Shown in pieces: positions 23,323 through 33,006 of a DNA stretch of 64,000 bases. Numbering within the stretch: the first letter of the stretch is position 1; each line of letters begins with the position of its first letter. Both the position numbers and the translations under genes were made by a program. Below the pieces are notes generated by a model, which was not told the DNA's origin, did not search any database, and worked only from the letters and a program-made list of their open reading frames with translations. The DNA lies in NCBI GenBank assembly GCA_003044455.1, contig POWY01000003.1, forward strand, positions 124,001-188,000, read 5' to 3'. The DNA comes from Neisseria bergeri (GTDB taxonomy: Bacteria > Pseudomonadota > Gammaproteobacteria > Burkholderiales > Neisseriaceae).

Positions 23323-25209
23323 ATGCCCTATTTCGCCCTATTTGACGATGCCGTAAGCGGCCGCGCAAAACGCTATCAAAATCATGTAGAAAGCCGTTTT
23401 TTCCGTCCCGAAGAACTCGATGCTTTGGACGGCGCGCTGCAAAAGGGCTGGCAAAAAGGGCTGCATGCCGTGTTGTTTGCAGACTACGAATTCGGTTTGC
23501 CGCTGACGGGGGTTGAGTCCGAGCGCGGCGGCAATCTTGCCCTGCATTGGTTTGCCGACTGCGCCGACATCGATGCCGCAAGCTGGCTTGCCCGACATTC
23601 AGACGGCCTCCCCGCCGGCATTTCCACGCCGCAATCCTCCGTATCCGAAACCGATTATCTCGACCGCATCCGCCAAATCCACGAAGCCATCCGGCGCGGC
23701 GACACCTATCAAATCAACTACACCACCCGCCTGCACCTGCAAGCCTACGGCAATCCCATCAACCTCTACCGCCGCCTGCGCCAGCCCGTCCCCTATGCCG
23801 TTTTGTCCCACCTGCCCGATGCGGAAGGGCAATCCGCGTGGACGCTGTGTTTCTCGCCCGAACTCTTCCTCAAAATCGGTTCGGACGGCATCATCAGCAC
23901 CGAACCGATGAAAGGCACCGCGCCGATTTTGGGCGACGGACAAGACGAACGCCGCGCCGCCGAGTTGCAAGCCGACCCGAAAAACCGCGCCGAAAACGTG
24001 ATGATTGTCGATTTGCTGCGCAACGACCTCGGCAAAATCGCCCAAACCGGCAAAGTATGCGTACCCGAGCCGTTTAAAGTGTCGCGTTTCGGCAGCGTTT
24101 GGCAGATGACCAGCACCATCCAAGCCCAAGCCTTGCCGCACATCACCGTCGCCGACATCCTCCGCGCCGCCTTCCCCTGCGGCAGCATCACCGGCGCGCC
24201 CAAAAAAATGAGTATGCAGATTATCGAAACGCTCGAAACCGAAGCGCGCGGACTTTATACGGGCAGCATCGGCTATTTGAACCCGTGTTCCGGCGGCTTG
24301 GGGTTTGAAGGCATATTCAACGTCGTTATCCGCACCTTGTCGCTCAAACCCGCTTCAAACCCGGCTTCAGACGGCATTGTTTCAGGCATCGGCAGCCCAG
24401 ATTCAAACGTGCAAGCCCGAACGGCAGGGCAAGGCGGGGCAACGCCGTACCGGTTTCAAGTTCATCCACTCTATCAAGGGGTGTACGGTGTCGGTTCCGG
24501 CATCGTCATCGACAGCGACCCCGCCGCCGAATATCGGGAATGCGGCTGGAAAGCCCGTTTCCTCAACGAATTGCGCCCCGATTTCGGCATCTTCGAAACC
24601 ATGCGCGCGGAAAACGGACGCTGCACCCTGCTCGACCGCCACCTATGCCGTCTGAAAACCTCCGCCCAAGCACTCAACCTGCCCCTGCCCGACGGTTGCG
24701 AAAATCAAATCAAACAATACATTGCCGACTTGCCCGACGGCGCGTTCCGCATCAAAGCCCTGCTCGCTTCAGACGGCATCAGCCTGTCCCGCGCCGTTTT
24801 AAACCATTTGGCTGACAAACAACGCGTCATCATTTCGCCTACCATCCTGCCCGTACAAAACTACCTGCGCCGCTTCAAAACCACCCACCGCCCCCTCTTC
24901 GACCAAGCGTGGCAAACCGCCGAAACACAAGGCGCGTTCGACAGCCTGTTTTTCAATTCAGACGGCATCCTGCTCGAAGGCGGCAGAAGCAACGTGTTCG
25001 TCAAATACCAAGGACAATGGCTTACGCCCTCTTTAGATTTAGACATTTTAAACGGCATAATGCGCCAAGCCGTGTTGGACGAACCGCAAAAATATTTGCA
25101 AACAAATCAAGTGATCGAAACACACATCACACAAAAAACACTGCAAGAAGCCGAAGAAATCCGCCTCTCCAACGCCTTGCGCGGCGTATTTGCCGCCGCC
25201 CTTGCCTGA
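23323..25209 (+). CDS. pabB: Fused aminodeoxychorismate synthase component I and aminodeoxychorismate lyase (PabB-PabC)
   Basis: The 628-residue protein combines two steps of p-aminobenzoate synthesis for folate. Residues 1 to about 385 are the chorismate-binding PabB part (TDYLDRIRQIHEAIRRGDTYQINYTTRLHL, STEPMKGTAPILGDG, MIVDLLRNDLGKI, AFPCGSITGAPKKMSMQIIE). Residues from about 410 are the PLP-dependent lyase PabC (FGIFETMRAENGRCTLLDRHLCRL, IKALLASDGI, FDSLFFNSDGILLEGGRSNVFV). In the PabB end, between FNVVIRTL and GVYGVGSGIV, there is an extra segment of about 45 residues coded by a DUS and by the end of a Correia element. Several DUS are read in frame as SDGI. A TATAAT box lies at 23295. 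Confidence 0.93.
   Translation: MPYFALFDDAVSGRAKRYQNHVESRFFRPEELDALDGALQKGWQKGLHAVLFADYEFGLPLTGVESERGGNLALHWFADCADIDAASWLARHSDGLPAGISTPQSSVSETDYLDRIRQIHEAIRRGDTYQINYTTRLHLQAYGNPINLYRRLRQPVPYAVLSHLPDAEGQSAWTLCFSPELFLKIGSDGIISTEPMKGTAPILGDGQDERRAAELQADPKNRAENVMIVDLLRNDLGKIAQTGKVCVPEPFKVSRFGSVWQMTSTIQAQALPHITVADILRAAFPCGSITGAPKKMSMQIIETLETEARGLYTGSIGYLNPCSGGLGFEGIFNVVIRTLSLKPASNPASDGIVSGIGSPDSNVQARTAGQGGATPYRFQVHPLYQGVYGVGSGIVIDSDPAAEYRECGWKARFLNELRPDFGIFETMRAENGRCTLLDRHLCRLKTSAQALNLPLPDGCENQIKQYIADLPDGAFRIKALLASDGISLSRAVLNHLADKQRVIISPTILPVQNYLRRFKTTHRPLFDQAWQTAETQGAFDSLFFNSDGILLEGGRSNVFVKYQGQWLTPSLDLDILNGIMRQAVLDEPQKYLQTNQVIETHITQKTLQEAEEIRLSNALRGVFAAALA
24431..24474. repeat. Correia-element end fragment inside the pabBC coding sequence
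   Basis: The bases AAGGCGGGGCAACGCCGTAC and the following CGGTTTCAAGTTCATCCACTCTAT line up with the right end of the CREEs in this window (AAGGCGAGGCAACGCCGTAC, then CGGTTTTTGTTAATCCACTATA) with few changes. It is translated in frame as a linker in PabB. Confidence 0.7.
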
Positions 25210-25219
25210 ATATGCAAAA

Positions 25220-25258
25220 ATGCCGTCCGAACCTGTTTCCACAAGGTTCAGACGGCAT
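25220..25258. terminator. DUS-pair terminator between pabBC and slam2
   Basis: A variant arm (ATGCCGTCCGAACC) and the perfect inverse arm (GGTTCAGACGGCAT) form a 14-bp stem serving the two convergent genes. Confidence 0.85.
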
Positions 25259-25269
25259 TATCCCACCAT

Positions 25270-26787
25270 TCAAAACCGCCAATCCGCCGACACAAACACC
25301 TCGCTGTTGCGGCGTTTCGCATACGGCACATTACTTTCCGTCCTGCCGAAACGATAATTTAACGCCGGCACGATACCTTTGTACGACAACTTGTCGTGGC
25401 TCAAAGCCAGCGAGACATTCCATTCGCGGTTGCGTTGCGCCTCTGTCGAGAAAGCCGCAACGCCCTTATAGTTGCGGCGGGCGTAAGACGCGGAAACCCG
25501 ACTGTTCAAACCGCCCAACTGCCGCCACTCCTGCGCCCAACCGGCATAAACACCGTTGCGCCGGTAGGCGGCATTATTGACCGCGCCGCCCACCGTTTCG
25601 CGTTTCGGCACAAACCGCACAAACTGCCAGCCGCCGAACACAGTTGCCGATTCGCCCAAACGTTTTGCCGACGAAACATAAAACCCGTCCTGCCTGCCGT
25701 TATTGTATTCCGCCCTATCCTGTTCGCGGTAGCGTTGGCGGTAATGTTCCAGCGCGACCGAAAATTGCCATCCCGGGTTTGGGCGGTAAGTATGGGACAG
25801 CTGCACGCCGACTCCGTGCGCCAGCATATACGGCGGCAGGCGGCGGTTGTTTACCCGTTTTGTTTTCGCATCAAAGCCGTCGCTGCCCGACAACTGCACC
25901 TGATAAAACGGCAAAATCCCCGCCGTCTGCCGCGCATTTTTATACTGCCAACCCAAATACGCCCTGCCGAACCCGTCATCATAAGCCGATTTTTTACTGA
26001 AATAATAGCTTGTGCCGCTGATATTGGAACGGAACAACAAATAATGATTGTCCGCCAACGCCGTCAGCTTTTCCGCCTCGATTTCATAATTCAAGCCTGC
26101 CGCCCGCTCCGCCCGGCTGACACTGCATATCTGACTGCCTCCGTCTTGCCGGCAATATTGCGGCGCGGCATTATTGGCGTTTTGATTGACCGCCGGGCTG
26201 ATACCGCCCGAAAAACGCCAGCCCGTCAGCCCCTCCGCTTTTTTCCGAAAACGCCCCACATTTTCCAAAACCGGCGCCGGCAAATCCAATTTTTCCGCCT
26301 CGGCAAAATGCCTTTCTGCCGACTTCAGCCGGAAATCGTCAAACTCCGCCGCCGCCAAATCCAGCAAAATCCGCTCGTCTGCCGCATTTTCCCCGTGCAG
26401 TTCCCGATACCGCGCCACCGCCTCCGCCGGCCTTCCCGCCAATTTCGCCAGCAAAGCCCGCGCCCTGCCGTACAAAACCGCGTCATAATCCGGCAGCTTG
26501 GCATACAAATCCGCCAACGAAGCGATTAAATCCGCCTGATTGCCGTTGAGCGCGTCGCGCAAACTATGTTCCAACATTTTCGGATGTGCCAACAAAAAAT
26601 CCCCGTCAACCACACGCGGGGCATCATTTTCAACTTTCCAATCCGATTCCGCCCACTTATCCGACACCGACCGCTGCACCTGCAACAATGCCTTGTCATC
26701 CAAAATCGCGGGCGCATCCGCCCCATAGGCAGCAGAAACACCTGCCGCACACCAAACAACCAAAAAACCGTATCTGAAATACAACAT
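25270..26787 (-). CDS. slam2: Surface lipoprotein assembly modulator Slam2
   Basis: Slam proteins are outer-membrane devices that move surface lipoproteins to the cell surface; Slam2 is the one associated with HpuA. The 505-residue product has a signal peptide (ending YGADAP), an N-terminal helical TPR-like domain (about 30-200: LADLYAKLPDYDAVLYGRARALLAKLAGRPAEAVARYRELHGENAADERILLDLAAAEF) and a C-terminal 14-strand-type barrel (DUF560) that ends in FVSADWRF, a normal BAM signal with terminal Phe. It is divergent from hpuA, the lipoprotein it would export. The gene appears intact. Confidence 0.9.
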   Translation of the reverse strand: MLYFRYGFLVVWCAAGVSAAYGADAPAILDDKALLQVQRSVSDKWAESDWKVENDAPRVVDGDFLLAHPKMLEHSLRDALNGNQADLIASLADLYAKLPDYDAVLYGRARALLAKLAGRPAEAVARYRELHGENAADERILLDLAAAEFDDFRLKSAERHFAEAEKLDLPAPVLENVGRFRKKAEGLTGWRFSGGISPAVNQNANNAAPQYCRQDGGSQICSVSRAERAAGLNYEIEAEKLTALADNHYLLFRSNISGTSYYFSKKSAYDDGFGRAYLGWQYKNARQTAGILPFYQVQLSGSDGFDAKTKRVNNRRLPPYMLAHGVGVQLSHTYRPNPGWQFSVALEHYRQRYREQDRAEYNNGRQDGFYVSSAKRLGESATVFGGWQFVRFVPKRETVGGAVNNAAYRRNGVYAGWAQEWRQLGGLNSRVSASYARRNYKGVAAFSTEAQRNREWNVSLALSHDKLSYKGIVPALNYRFGRTESNVPYAKRRNSEVFVSADWRF

Positions 26788-26894
26788 ACCCTGTCATTTA
26801 CCTTTCCGGCAAACACGCCGCCGAAACACGTCAAACCATCCGAAAACAGGCAGAAAACCGTGAAAACCGGTTTTTGCATCGGCCCACAAAACAG

Positions 26895-26938
26895 TTGACA
26901 TCATATAACATTTAAACTGATAATCAAAACTATTATTA
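26895..26938 (+). promoter_or_regulatory. hpuAB promoter with Fur box
   Basis: TTGACA (26895-26900) is followed after 18 bases by GATAAT (26919-26924). The stretch TGATAATCAAAACTATTATT over and beyond the -10 resembles a Fur box, fitting known iron repression of hpuAB. The hpuA start is 40 bases downstream. Confidence 0.6.
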
Positions 26939-26963
26939 ACACATCATCAAGATTGAGTATGCG

Positions 26964-27992
26964 ATGAAATACAAAGCCCTGTCCTTACTGCCGCTTGCCG
27001 CCGCCCTTGCCGCCTGTGCCGGGGGGGGGGTAGCCGAACCGCACGTCCCCTTCTCCATTCCCACCGCCACGCCGCTGCCCGCCGGCGAGGTAACGTTATC
27101 AAGCGATAGCAGCAACATCGAAAACATCAACACCGCCGGCACAGGAAGCACATCCGGTATTTCCATTCAGCAGCGGGAAGTAGAAAAAGAACCTTTCCCC
27201 GGCTACAAAACCAAAGAAACATCATTCATCTTCCAAACACCCGGCGGCGCGCAATACACCCTTTCATCCTACTCCGACCCCATTGTCCCCAGCTATTCCT
27301 CCCCCGACTACAAAATTCCCGACCGCTACGCCGGACAGCGGCTTGCCGACGGCAGCCGTATCTTTATCTGTTGCAGCGACTCAGGGGCAACCGGAGAAGC
27401 GGAAATTACCAAACAAGATTATATGAAATTCGGGGCGTGGATAGGCCCCAACGGCGAAATCGACCTCTTCGCCGGCGGCTTCCCCGTCGGCAAAACGCCG
27501 CCTCCTGCGTTCTCCTGGGGCAGCTCCACGACCGAAACCGCATTGTCAAAAGGCAAAATCACTTATCAGGTTTGGGGCATCCGCGTCAAAGACGGGCAAT
27601 TTGTTACTTCCTCTTATACGCCGCCCAAAGGCAGCTCTTTTACCGGTTACACCAACACCCCCGTCCGTTCCTTTATCACCGCCAATTTCAACACCCAAAA
27701 ACTAGCAGGCGAAATCATCGGCAACAGCGATTACGGGCCGAGTGTAGAAATTAAAGAAGCAGCGATTAACGGATTATCCTTTTCCGGCGATGCCACGTCC
27801 GGCGGCAAAACCGGCAAATTGGACGGCAAGTTTTTTGGCAAATTCAACGGCAGCTACGGCAACACCGAAACCAGCATAGGCGGCAAAATCACCTTTGACG
27901 GCGACCGCTCCCTCGATACCGTATTCGGCGGCGTGAGTTATGAAAAAAAACTTGATGACACCACTCAAGATACCAACCATCTCAAAAAATAA
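26964..27992 (+). CDS. hpuA: Haemoglobin-haptoglobin utilisation lipoprotein HpuA
   Basis: HpuA is a surface lipoprotein that binds haemoglobin and its haptoglobin complex and feeds HpuB. The 342-residue product has a lipobox (LAAC, cysteine 18), directly followed by a poly-G tract of ten (27021-27030) that is read as three glycines plus part of Val. The tract switches expression by slipped-strand mispairing; with ten G the frame is open, so hpuA and the downstream hpuB should be ON. The product has the two-domain HpuA layout ending in an eight-strand-type beta barrel ([41 protein letters not shown]). It is 30 bases ahead of hpuB. Confidence 0.95.
   Translation: MKYKALSLLPLAAALAACAGGGVAEPHVPFSIPTATPLPAGEVTLSSDSSNIENINTAGTGSTSGISIQQREVEKEPFPGYKTKETSFIFQTPGGAQYTLSSYSDPIVPSYSSPDYKIPDRYAGQRLADGSRIFICCSDSGATGEAEITKQDYMKFGAWIGPNGEIDLFAGGFPVGKTPPPAFSWGSSTTETALSKGKITYQVWGIRVKDGQFVTSSYTPPKGSSFTGYTNTPVRSFITANFNTQKLAGEIIGNSDYGPSVEIKEAAINGLSFSGDATSGGKTGKLDGKFFGKFNGSYGNTETSIGGKITFDGDRSLDTVFGGVSYEKKLDDTTQDTNHLKK
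27021..27030 (+). repeat. Phase-variation tract G10 in hpuA
   Basis: Ten consecutive G directly behind the lipobox codons. The present length keeps hpuA open; gain or loss of one G would end translation early and, through coupling, reduce HpuB. Confidence 0.95.
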
Positions 27993-28022
27993 TAATCCAT
28001 CCGCTTTTAAAAAGGTTTTCTT

Positions 28023-30455
28023 ATGCACATCCCCTTCAAGCCCGTATTGGCTGCCGCCGCCATCGCCCAAGCGTTTCCCGCCTTTGCGGCAGACCCCGCG
28101 CCGCAGTCCGCCCGAACGCTGAACGAAATCACCGTTACCGGCACGCACAAAACCCAAAAACTCGGCGAAGAAAAAATCCGCCGCAAAACCTTAGACAAGC
28201 TCTTGGTCAACGACGAACACGACCTGGTGCGCTACGACCCCGGCATTTCCGTCGTCGAAGGCGGCAGGGCGGGCTCCAACGGCTTTACCATACGCGGTGT
28301 CGATAAAGACCGCGTCGCCATCAATGTGGACGGACTGGCACAAGCAGAAAGCAGGTCGTCTGAAGCCTTCCAAGAATTGTTCGGCGCATACGGCAACTTC
28401 AATGCCAACCGCAATACTTCCGAACCCGAAAACTTCTCGGAAGTTACCATCACCAAAGGCGCGGACTCGCTCAAATCCGGCAGCGGCGCATTGGGCGGCG
28501 CAGTCAATTATCAGACCAAATCCGCAAGCGACTATGTTTCCGAAGACAAGCCCTACCATTTGGGGATAAAGGGCGGCAGCGTCGGCAAAAACAGCCAAAA
28601 GTTCAGCAGCATCACCGCCGCCGGCCGGCTCTTTGGTTTGGATGCCTTATTGGTTTATACCCGCCGCTTCGGCAAAGAAACCAAAAACCGCTCGACCGAG
28701 GGCGATGTCAAAATTGAAAACAAGGGGTATGTTTTCAGCCCAACCCAACCATTCAGCAAGTACCAGACCTATGTTGCCACAGGGGTTGCGCGCTCCCGAC
28801 CCGACCCGCAAGAATGGGTAAACAAAAGCACCCTGTTCAAGCTGGGCTACAATTTCAACGACCGCAACCGCATCGGCTGGATTTTTGAAGACTCGCGCAC
28901 CGACCGTTTTACCAACGAGCTGTCTAATTTGTGGGTGGGTACAATTTACTCTCCCGCGACGGGCGACTACCGCCACCGCCAAGACGTGAGCTACCGCCGC
29001 CGCACCGGCGTCGAATACAAAAACGAATTGGAACACGGCCCGTGGGACAGCCTCAAGCTGCGTTACGACAAACAACGCATCGATATGAACACTTGGACTT
29101 GGGACGTCCCGAAAAATTACGATACAAACGGCATCAACGGCGAGGTTTACCATTCGTTCCGGCACATCCGCCAAAACACCGCGCAATGGACTGCCGATTT
29201 TGAAAAACAACTCGACTTTTCCAAAGCTGTTTGGGCGGCGCAATACGGCTTGGGCGGCGGCAGGGGGGACAATGCCAACTCGGATTACAGCTATTTCGCA
29301 AAACTGTACGACCCCAAAATCCTCACGTCCAACGATGCCAAAATCACGATGCTGATCGAAAACCGGTCGAAATATAAATTTGCCTATTGGAACAATGCGT
29401 TTCACTTGGGCGGCAACGACCGCTTCCGCCTGAATGCGGGCATACGCTACGACAAAAACAGCAGCAGCGCGAAAGACAATCCGAAATACACCACCGCCAT
29501 CCGAGGGCAGATTCCCCATTTGGGTTCGGAACGCGCGCACGCCGGCTTCAGCTACGGCACGGGGTTCGACTGGCGGTTTACCAAGCATCTGCACTTGTTG
29601 GCAAAATACAGCACCGGCTTCCGCGCGCCGACTTCGGACGAAACCTGGCTCTTATTCCCGCACCCCGATTTCTACCTGAAAGCCAATCCCAACCTTAAAG
29701 CCGAAAAAGCCAAAAACTGGGAATTGGGTCTGGCGGGCAGCGGCAAGGCGGGCAACTTCAAGCTCTCGGGCTTCAAAACCAAATACCGCGACTTTATCGA
29801 ATTGACGTATATGGGCGTTTCGTCAGATGATCCGAACAAACCCACCTACGCCCCGCTTTCAGACGGCACGGGCACGGCATTGGTCAGCTCGCCCGTCTGG
29901 CAAAACCAAAACCGCACCGCCGCCTGGGTGAAAGGCATAGAGTTTAACGGCACTTGGAACCTCGACAGCATCGGGCTGCCCAAAGGTTTGCACACCGGCC
30001 TCAACGTCAGCTACATCAAAGGCAAGGCAACGCAAAACAACGGCAAAGAAACGCCCATCAACGCGCTTTCGCCGTGGACGGCAATTTACAGCTTGGGCTA
30101 TGACGCGCCTTCCAAACGCTGGGGCATCAACGCCTACGCCACGCGCACCGCCGCCAAAAAGCCGTCCGACACCGTGCACAGCAACGACGACTTGAACAAC
30201 CCCTGGCCTTATGCCAAACACAGCAAAGCCTATACGCTGTTCGACCTTGCCGCCTACCTCAATATCGGCAAACAGGTAACGCTCCGCGCCGCCGCGTACA
30301 ACATTACCAACAAGCAGTACTACACTTGGGAATCTTTACGCAGCATCCGCGAGTTCGGCACGGTCAACCGCGTCGACAACAAAACCCACGCCGGCATCCA
30401 ACGCTTTACCTCGCCGGGCAGGAGCTACAACTTCACGGTTGAAGCCAGGTTCTGA
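28023..30455 (+). CDS. hpuB: TonB-dependent haemoglobin-haptoglobin receptor HpuB
   Basis: HpuB is the outer-membrane TonB-dependent transporter that removes haem from haemoglobin. The 810-residue product has a signal peptide (ending AFAADPAP), a TonB box region (LNEITVTGTHK), the plug domain (DLVRYDPGISVVEGGRAGSNGFTIRGVDKDRVAINVDGLAQ and EVTITKGADSLKSGSGALGGAVNYQT), and a 22-strand barrel ending YNFTVEARF. It is co-transcribed with hpuA. A DUS of the N. mucosa dialect (AGGTCGTCTGAA, 28353-28364) lies within the plug-coding part. Confidence 0.95.
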   Translation: MHIPFKPVLAAAAIAQAFPAFAADPAPQSARTLNEITVTGTHKTQKLGEEKIRRKTLDKLLVNDEHDLVRYDPGISVVEGGRAGSNGFTIRGVDKDRVAINVDGLAQAESRSSEAFQELFGAYGNFNANRNTSEPENFSEVTITKGADSLKSGSGALGGAVNYQTKSASDYVSEDKPYHLGIKGGSVGKNSQKFSSITAAGRLFGLDALLVYTRRFGKETKNRSTEGDVKIENKGYVFSPTQPFSKYQTYVATGVARSRPDPQEWVNKSTLFKLGYNFNDRNRIGWIFEDSRTDRFTNELSNLWVGTIYSPATGDYRHRQDVSYRRRTGVEYKNELEHGPWDSLKLRYDKQRIDMNTWTWDVPKNYDTNGINGEVYHSFRHIRQNTAQWTADFEKQLDFSKAVWAAQYGLGGGRGDNANSDYSYFAKLYDPKILTSNDAKITMLIENRSKYKFAYWNNAFHLGGNDRFRLNAGIRYDKNSSSAKDNPKYTTAIRGQIPHLGSERAHAGFSYGTGFDWRFTKHLHLLAKYSTGFRAPTSDETWLLFPHPDFYLKANPNLKAEKAKNWELGLAGSGKAGNFKLSGFKTKYRDFIELTYMGVSSDDPNKPTYAPLSDGTGTALVSSPVWQNQNRTAAWVKGIEFNGTWNLDSIGLPKGLHTGLNVSYIKGKATQNNGKETPINALSPWTAIYSLGYDAPSKRWGINAYATRTAAKKPSDTVHSNDDLNNPWPYAKHSKAYTLFDLAAYLNIGKQVTLRAAAYNITNKQYYTWESLRSIREFGTVNRVDNKTHAGIQRFTSPGRSYNFTVEARF

Positions 30456-30484
30456 TACAAGGCGGCAGAAGCTCCCGATAATGC

Positions 30485-30511
30485 AAAAGGCGGATTCACA
30501 TCCGCCTTTTT
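30485..30511 (+). terminator. Intrinsic terminator after hpuB
   Basis: AAAAGGCGGAT (30485-30495) and ATCCGCCTTTT (30500-30510) followed by TTCG. Stem of 11 bp, 30 bases behind the hpuB stop. Confidence 0.85.
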
Positions 30512-30566
30512 TCGCCTGCCGCACCCTTTCGAGCCTGTACCAAGCCCAATCCCACGGCTCTCCGTC

Positions 30567-31148
30567 ATTCCCACGAAAGTGGGAATCTAGAAACGCAAAG
30601 CTGCAAGAATTTATCGGAAATGACTGAAACTCAACGAACCTGGATTCCCGCCTGCGCGGGAATGACGAAGCCATCCGCACGGAAACCTGCACCACGTCAT
30701 TCCCACGAAAGTGGGAATCTAGTTCGTTGAGTTCCAGTTATTTAAAATAAATTTTGAAACTTTAATCCCGTCATTCCCGCAAAAGCGGGAATCTAGGACG
30801 TAAAATCTAAAGAAACCGTTTTCCCGATAAGTTTCCGTGCCGACGGGGCTGGATTCCCGCCTGCGCGGGAATGACGGCGGAGCGGTTTCTGTTTTTTCCG
30901 ATAAATTCCTAAAACTTAAAATTTCATCATTCCCACAAGAACAGAAAACCAAAAACAGAAACCTAAAATTCGTCATTCCCGCAAAAGCGGGAATCCAGTT
31001 CGCTGAGTTTCAGTTATTTAGAATAAATTTTGAAACTTTAATCCTGTCATTCCAGCGAACGCGGGAATCTAGGACGTAACATCTAAAGAAACCGTTTTCC
31101 CGATAAGTTTCCATGCCGACGGGGCTGGATTCCCGCCTGCGCGGGAAT
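30567..31148. repeat. Neisserial intergenic mosaic array with dRS3 units
   Basis: Seven dRS3 units (ATTCCC-N8-GGGAAT) begin at 30567, 30644, 30699, 30773, 30853, 30975 and 31129, plus a degenerate one at 31049, separated by RS-type spacers such as CTAAAGAAACCGTTTTCCCG, which recurs. The array fills most of the 900-base gap between hpuB and mnmE. Such arrays drive recombination around surface-protein genes. The remainder, 31150-31373, shows no gene. Confidence 0.92.
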
Positions 31149-31373
31149 AACGATATTTCAGTTTTCTGTTTTTGATTTTTTGTTTTTACAGAAATGACGG
31201 TCTTTTCATATCGAAAAAAGTTGCCGTACCGCGCCGATAATTTCCGCCTGCGCGGAATGAAGATTTAAGCGTTGCCCGAAATTCAAAAAAACCAAAACCG
31301 AACGGATCGGATTTCCGTTTTTATGGGATAACGGAATGTTCAGCCGGACACCGCCACGATGCCTCCGACCCGC

Positions 31374-32720
31374 TTATTTTCCGATGCAGAACCTCGAAAA
31401 AATCACGCCGAGCAGGTCGTCCGCCGTAAACTCGCCCGTGATTTCGCCGCACGCGACCTGAGCCAAGCGCAAATGTTCCGCAAGCAGCTCGATTTGATGG
31501 TTGCCGCACAATGCCGCCAGCGACAATTCTTCCTGCGCTGCTTTGAGTGCGTTGACGTGCCGCGTCCGCGCCAAAAACAGCCCTTCGCTTTCGCCCTGCC
31601 AACCGGCCTCGCGCAACAACGTCCGTTTCAGCGCGTCCAAGCCGTCGCCAGTTTTCGCCGACAGCGCGATGACGGTTTCCGCACCCGTACCGAACCCGCC
31701 TGCCGCGTGTGCATGCAAATCGGATTTGCTATGGATTTCGATGCGTTTCAACTCCGACGGCAGCACGTCCAAAATCGCCCGTGTCTTGTCGTTCACGCCT
31801 TCGCGCGGATCGACCAACACCAGCGCGACATCGGCTTCGGATACGGCTTTGCGGCTGCGTTCGATGCCGATGCGTTCGACCACGTCGTCCGTCTCGCGCA
31901 AACCTGCCGTATCGACAATATGCACCGGAACGCCGTCAATCAGGATACGTTCCCTGACTGCGTCGCGCGTCGTTCCGGCAATATCGGTAACAATCGCCAC
32001 TTCGTCGCCCGCCAACGCGTTCAGCAGGCTCGACTTGCCCACATTCGGCGCGCCGACCAATACGACATTCAGACCTTCGCGCAAAATCACGCCCTGCTGC
32101 GCGTTGGCAAGCACATCATCCACGGCGCGGCGCAAGCCGTCCAGTTTGCCGCGTGCGTCCGCCGCTTCGAGAAAATCAATGTCTTCCTCAGGAAAATCTA
32201 ATGTCGCTTCGACCAGCACCCGCAAGGTAATCAAATCTTCGACCAAACCGTGTATCCGCCGCGAAAAATCGCCCTTGAGCGAGCGCAACGCCAGACGCGC
32301 CGCCGAACGGCTGGATGCGTCAATCAAATCCGCCACGCCTTCCGCCTGTGCCAAGTCCAGTTTGTCGTTCAAAAACGCACGCTTCGTAAACTCGCCCGGT
32401 TCGGCAAGGCGCGCGCCCAATTCCAAACAGCGGTTCAGCAGCATATCCATCACCACCGGCCCGCCGTGTCCCTGAAGCTCGATGACATCTTCACCCGTAA
32501 AACTTGCCGGTGCGGCAAAAAACAGCAAAAGCCCGCTGTCGATTGCCTGTCCGTCCGCGTCCGTAAAATCAGCATAGGTTGCCACGCGCGGCTTGGGCGT
32601 TTTCCCGCACAAAGCCTGCGCCATCGGCAGCAGGTTTTTCCCCGATATGCGTATCACGCCCACGCCGCCGCGCCCTGGTGCGGTAGCGACTGCCGCAATC
32701 GTTGGAACGTTATCCGACAT
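31374..32720 (-). CDS. mnmE: tRNA modification GTPase MnmE
   Basis: MnmE, with MnmG, modifies the wobble uridine (position 34) of certain tRNAs. The 448-residue product shows the N-terminal tetrahydrofolate-binding domain ([21 protein letters not shown]), the inserted G domain with G1 GAPNVGKSS (223-231), [13 protein letters not shown] and the C-terminal CIGK whose Cys is essential. The G4 motif reads SKSD instead of NKxD, a small deviation. It is a single gene; no partner lies nearby. Confidence 0.95.
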   Translation of the reverse strand: MSDNVPTIAAVATAPGRGGVGVIRISGKNLLPMAQALCGKTPKPRVATYADFTDADGQAIDSGLLLFFAAPASFTGEDVIELQGHGGPVVMDMLLNRCLELGARLAEPGEFTKRAFLNDKLDLAQAEGVADLIDASSRSAARLALRSLKGDFSRRIHGLVEDLITLRVLVEATLDFPEEDIDFLEAADARGKLDGLRRAVDDVLANAQQGVILREGLNVVLVGAPNVGKSSLLNALAGDEVAIVTDIAGTTRDAVRERILIDGVPVHIVDTAGLRETDDVVERIGIERSRKAVSEADVALVLVDPREGVNDKTRAILDVLPSELKRIEIHSKSDLHAHAAGGFGTGAETVIALSAKTGDGLDALKRTLLREAGWQGESEGLFLARTRHVNALKAAQEELSLAALCGNHQIELLAEHLRLAQVACGEITGEFTADDLLGVIFSRFCIGK

Positions 32721-32850
32721 AAAACCCCCGAAAATTCAAAACAGCCGCGATTATAGCAAATGCCGTCTGAAGTCCGACGGTTCGGCTTTCAGACGGCATA
32801 AAACCGCAAAAATGCTTGATAAACCCGTCCGCCTGACCTAATATAACCAT

Positions 32851-33006
32851 ATGAAAAAACGAAACGCATACGCCCTCCTGCTCGGTATAGGCTCGCTGTT
32901 GGGCCTGTTCCATCCCGCAAAAACCGCCATCCGCCCCAATCCCGCCGACGATCTTAAAAACATCGGCGGCGATTTTCAACGCGCCATAGAGAAAGCGCGA
33001 AAATGA
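32851..33006 (+). CDS. Small exported or membrane protein, 51 residues, unknown
   Basis: The ORF MKKRNAYALLLGIGSLLGLFHPAKTAIRPNPADDLKNIGGDFQRAIEKARK starts with a positively charged end and a hydrophobic segment, that is, a signal peptide or membrane anchor, and ends in a charged helix. It overlaps the next gene by four bases (ATGA), which argues that both are real and coupled. No family was recognised. A DUS pair lies just upstream (from 32760). Confidence 0.65.
   Translation: MKKRNAYALLLGIGSLLGLFHPAKTAIRPNPADDLKNIGGDFQRAIEKARK

Noticed and set aside
30567-31148. Regularly spaced 20-base palindromes resembling a CRISPR array
   Set aside because: Units are dRS3 repeats with variable cores and repeated spacers; spacing is irregular and no cas gene is present.
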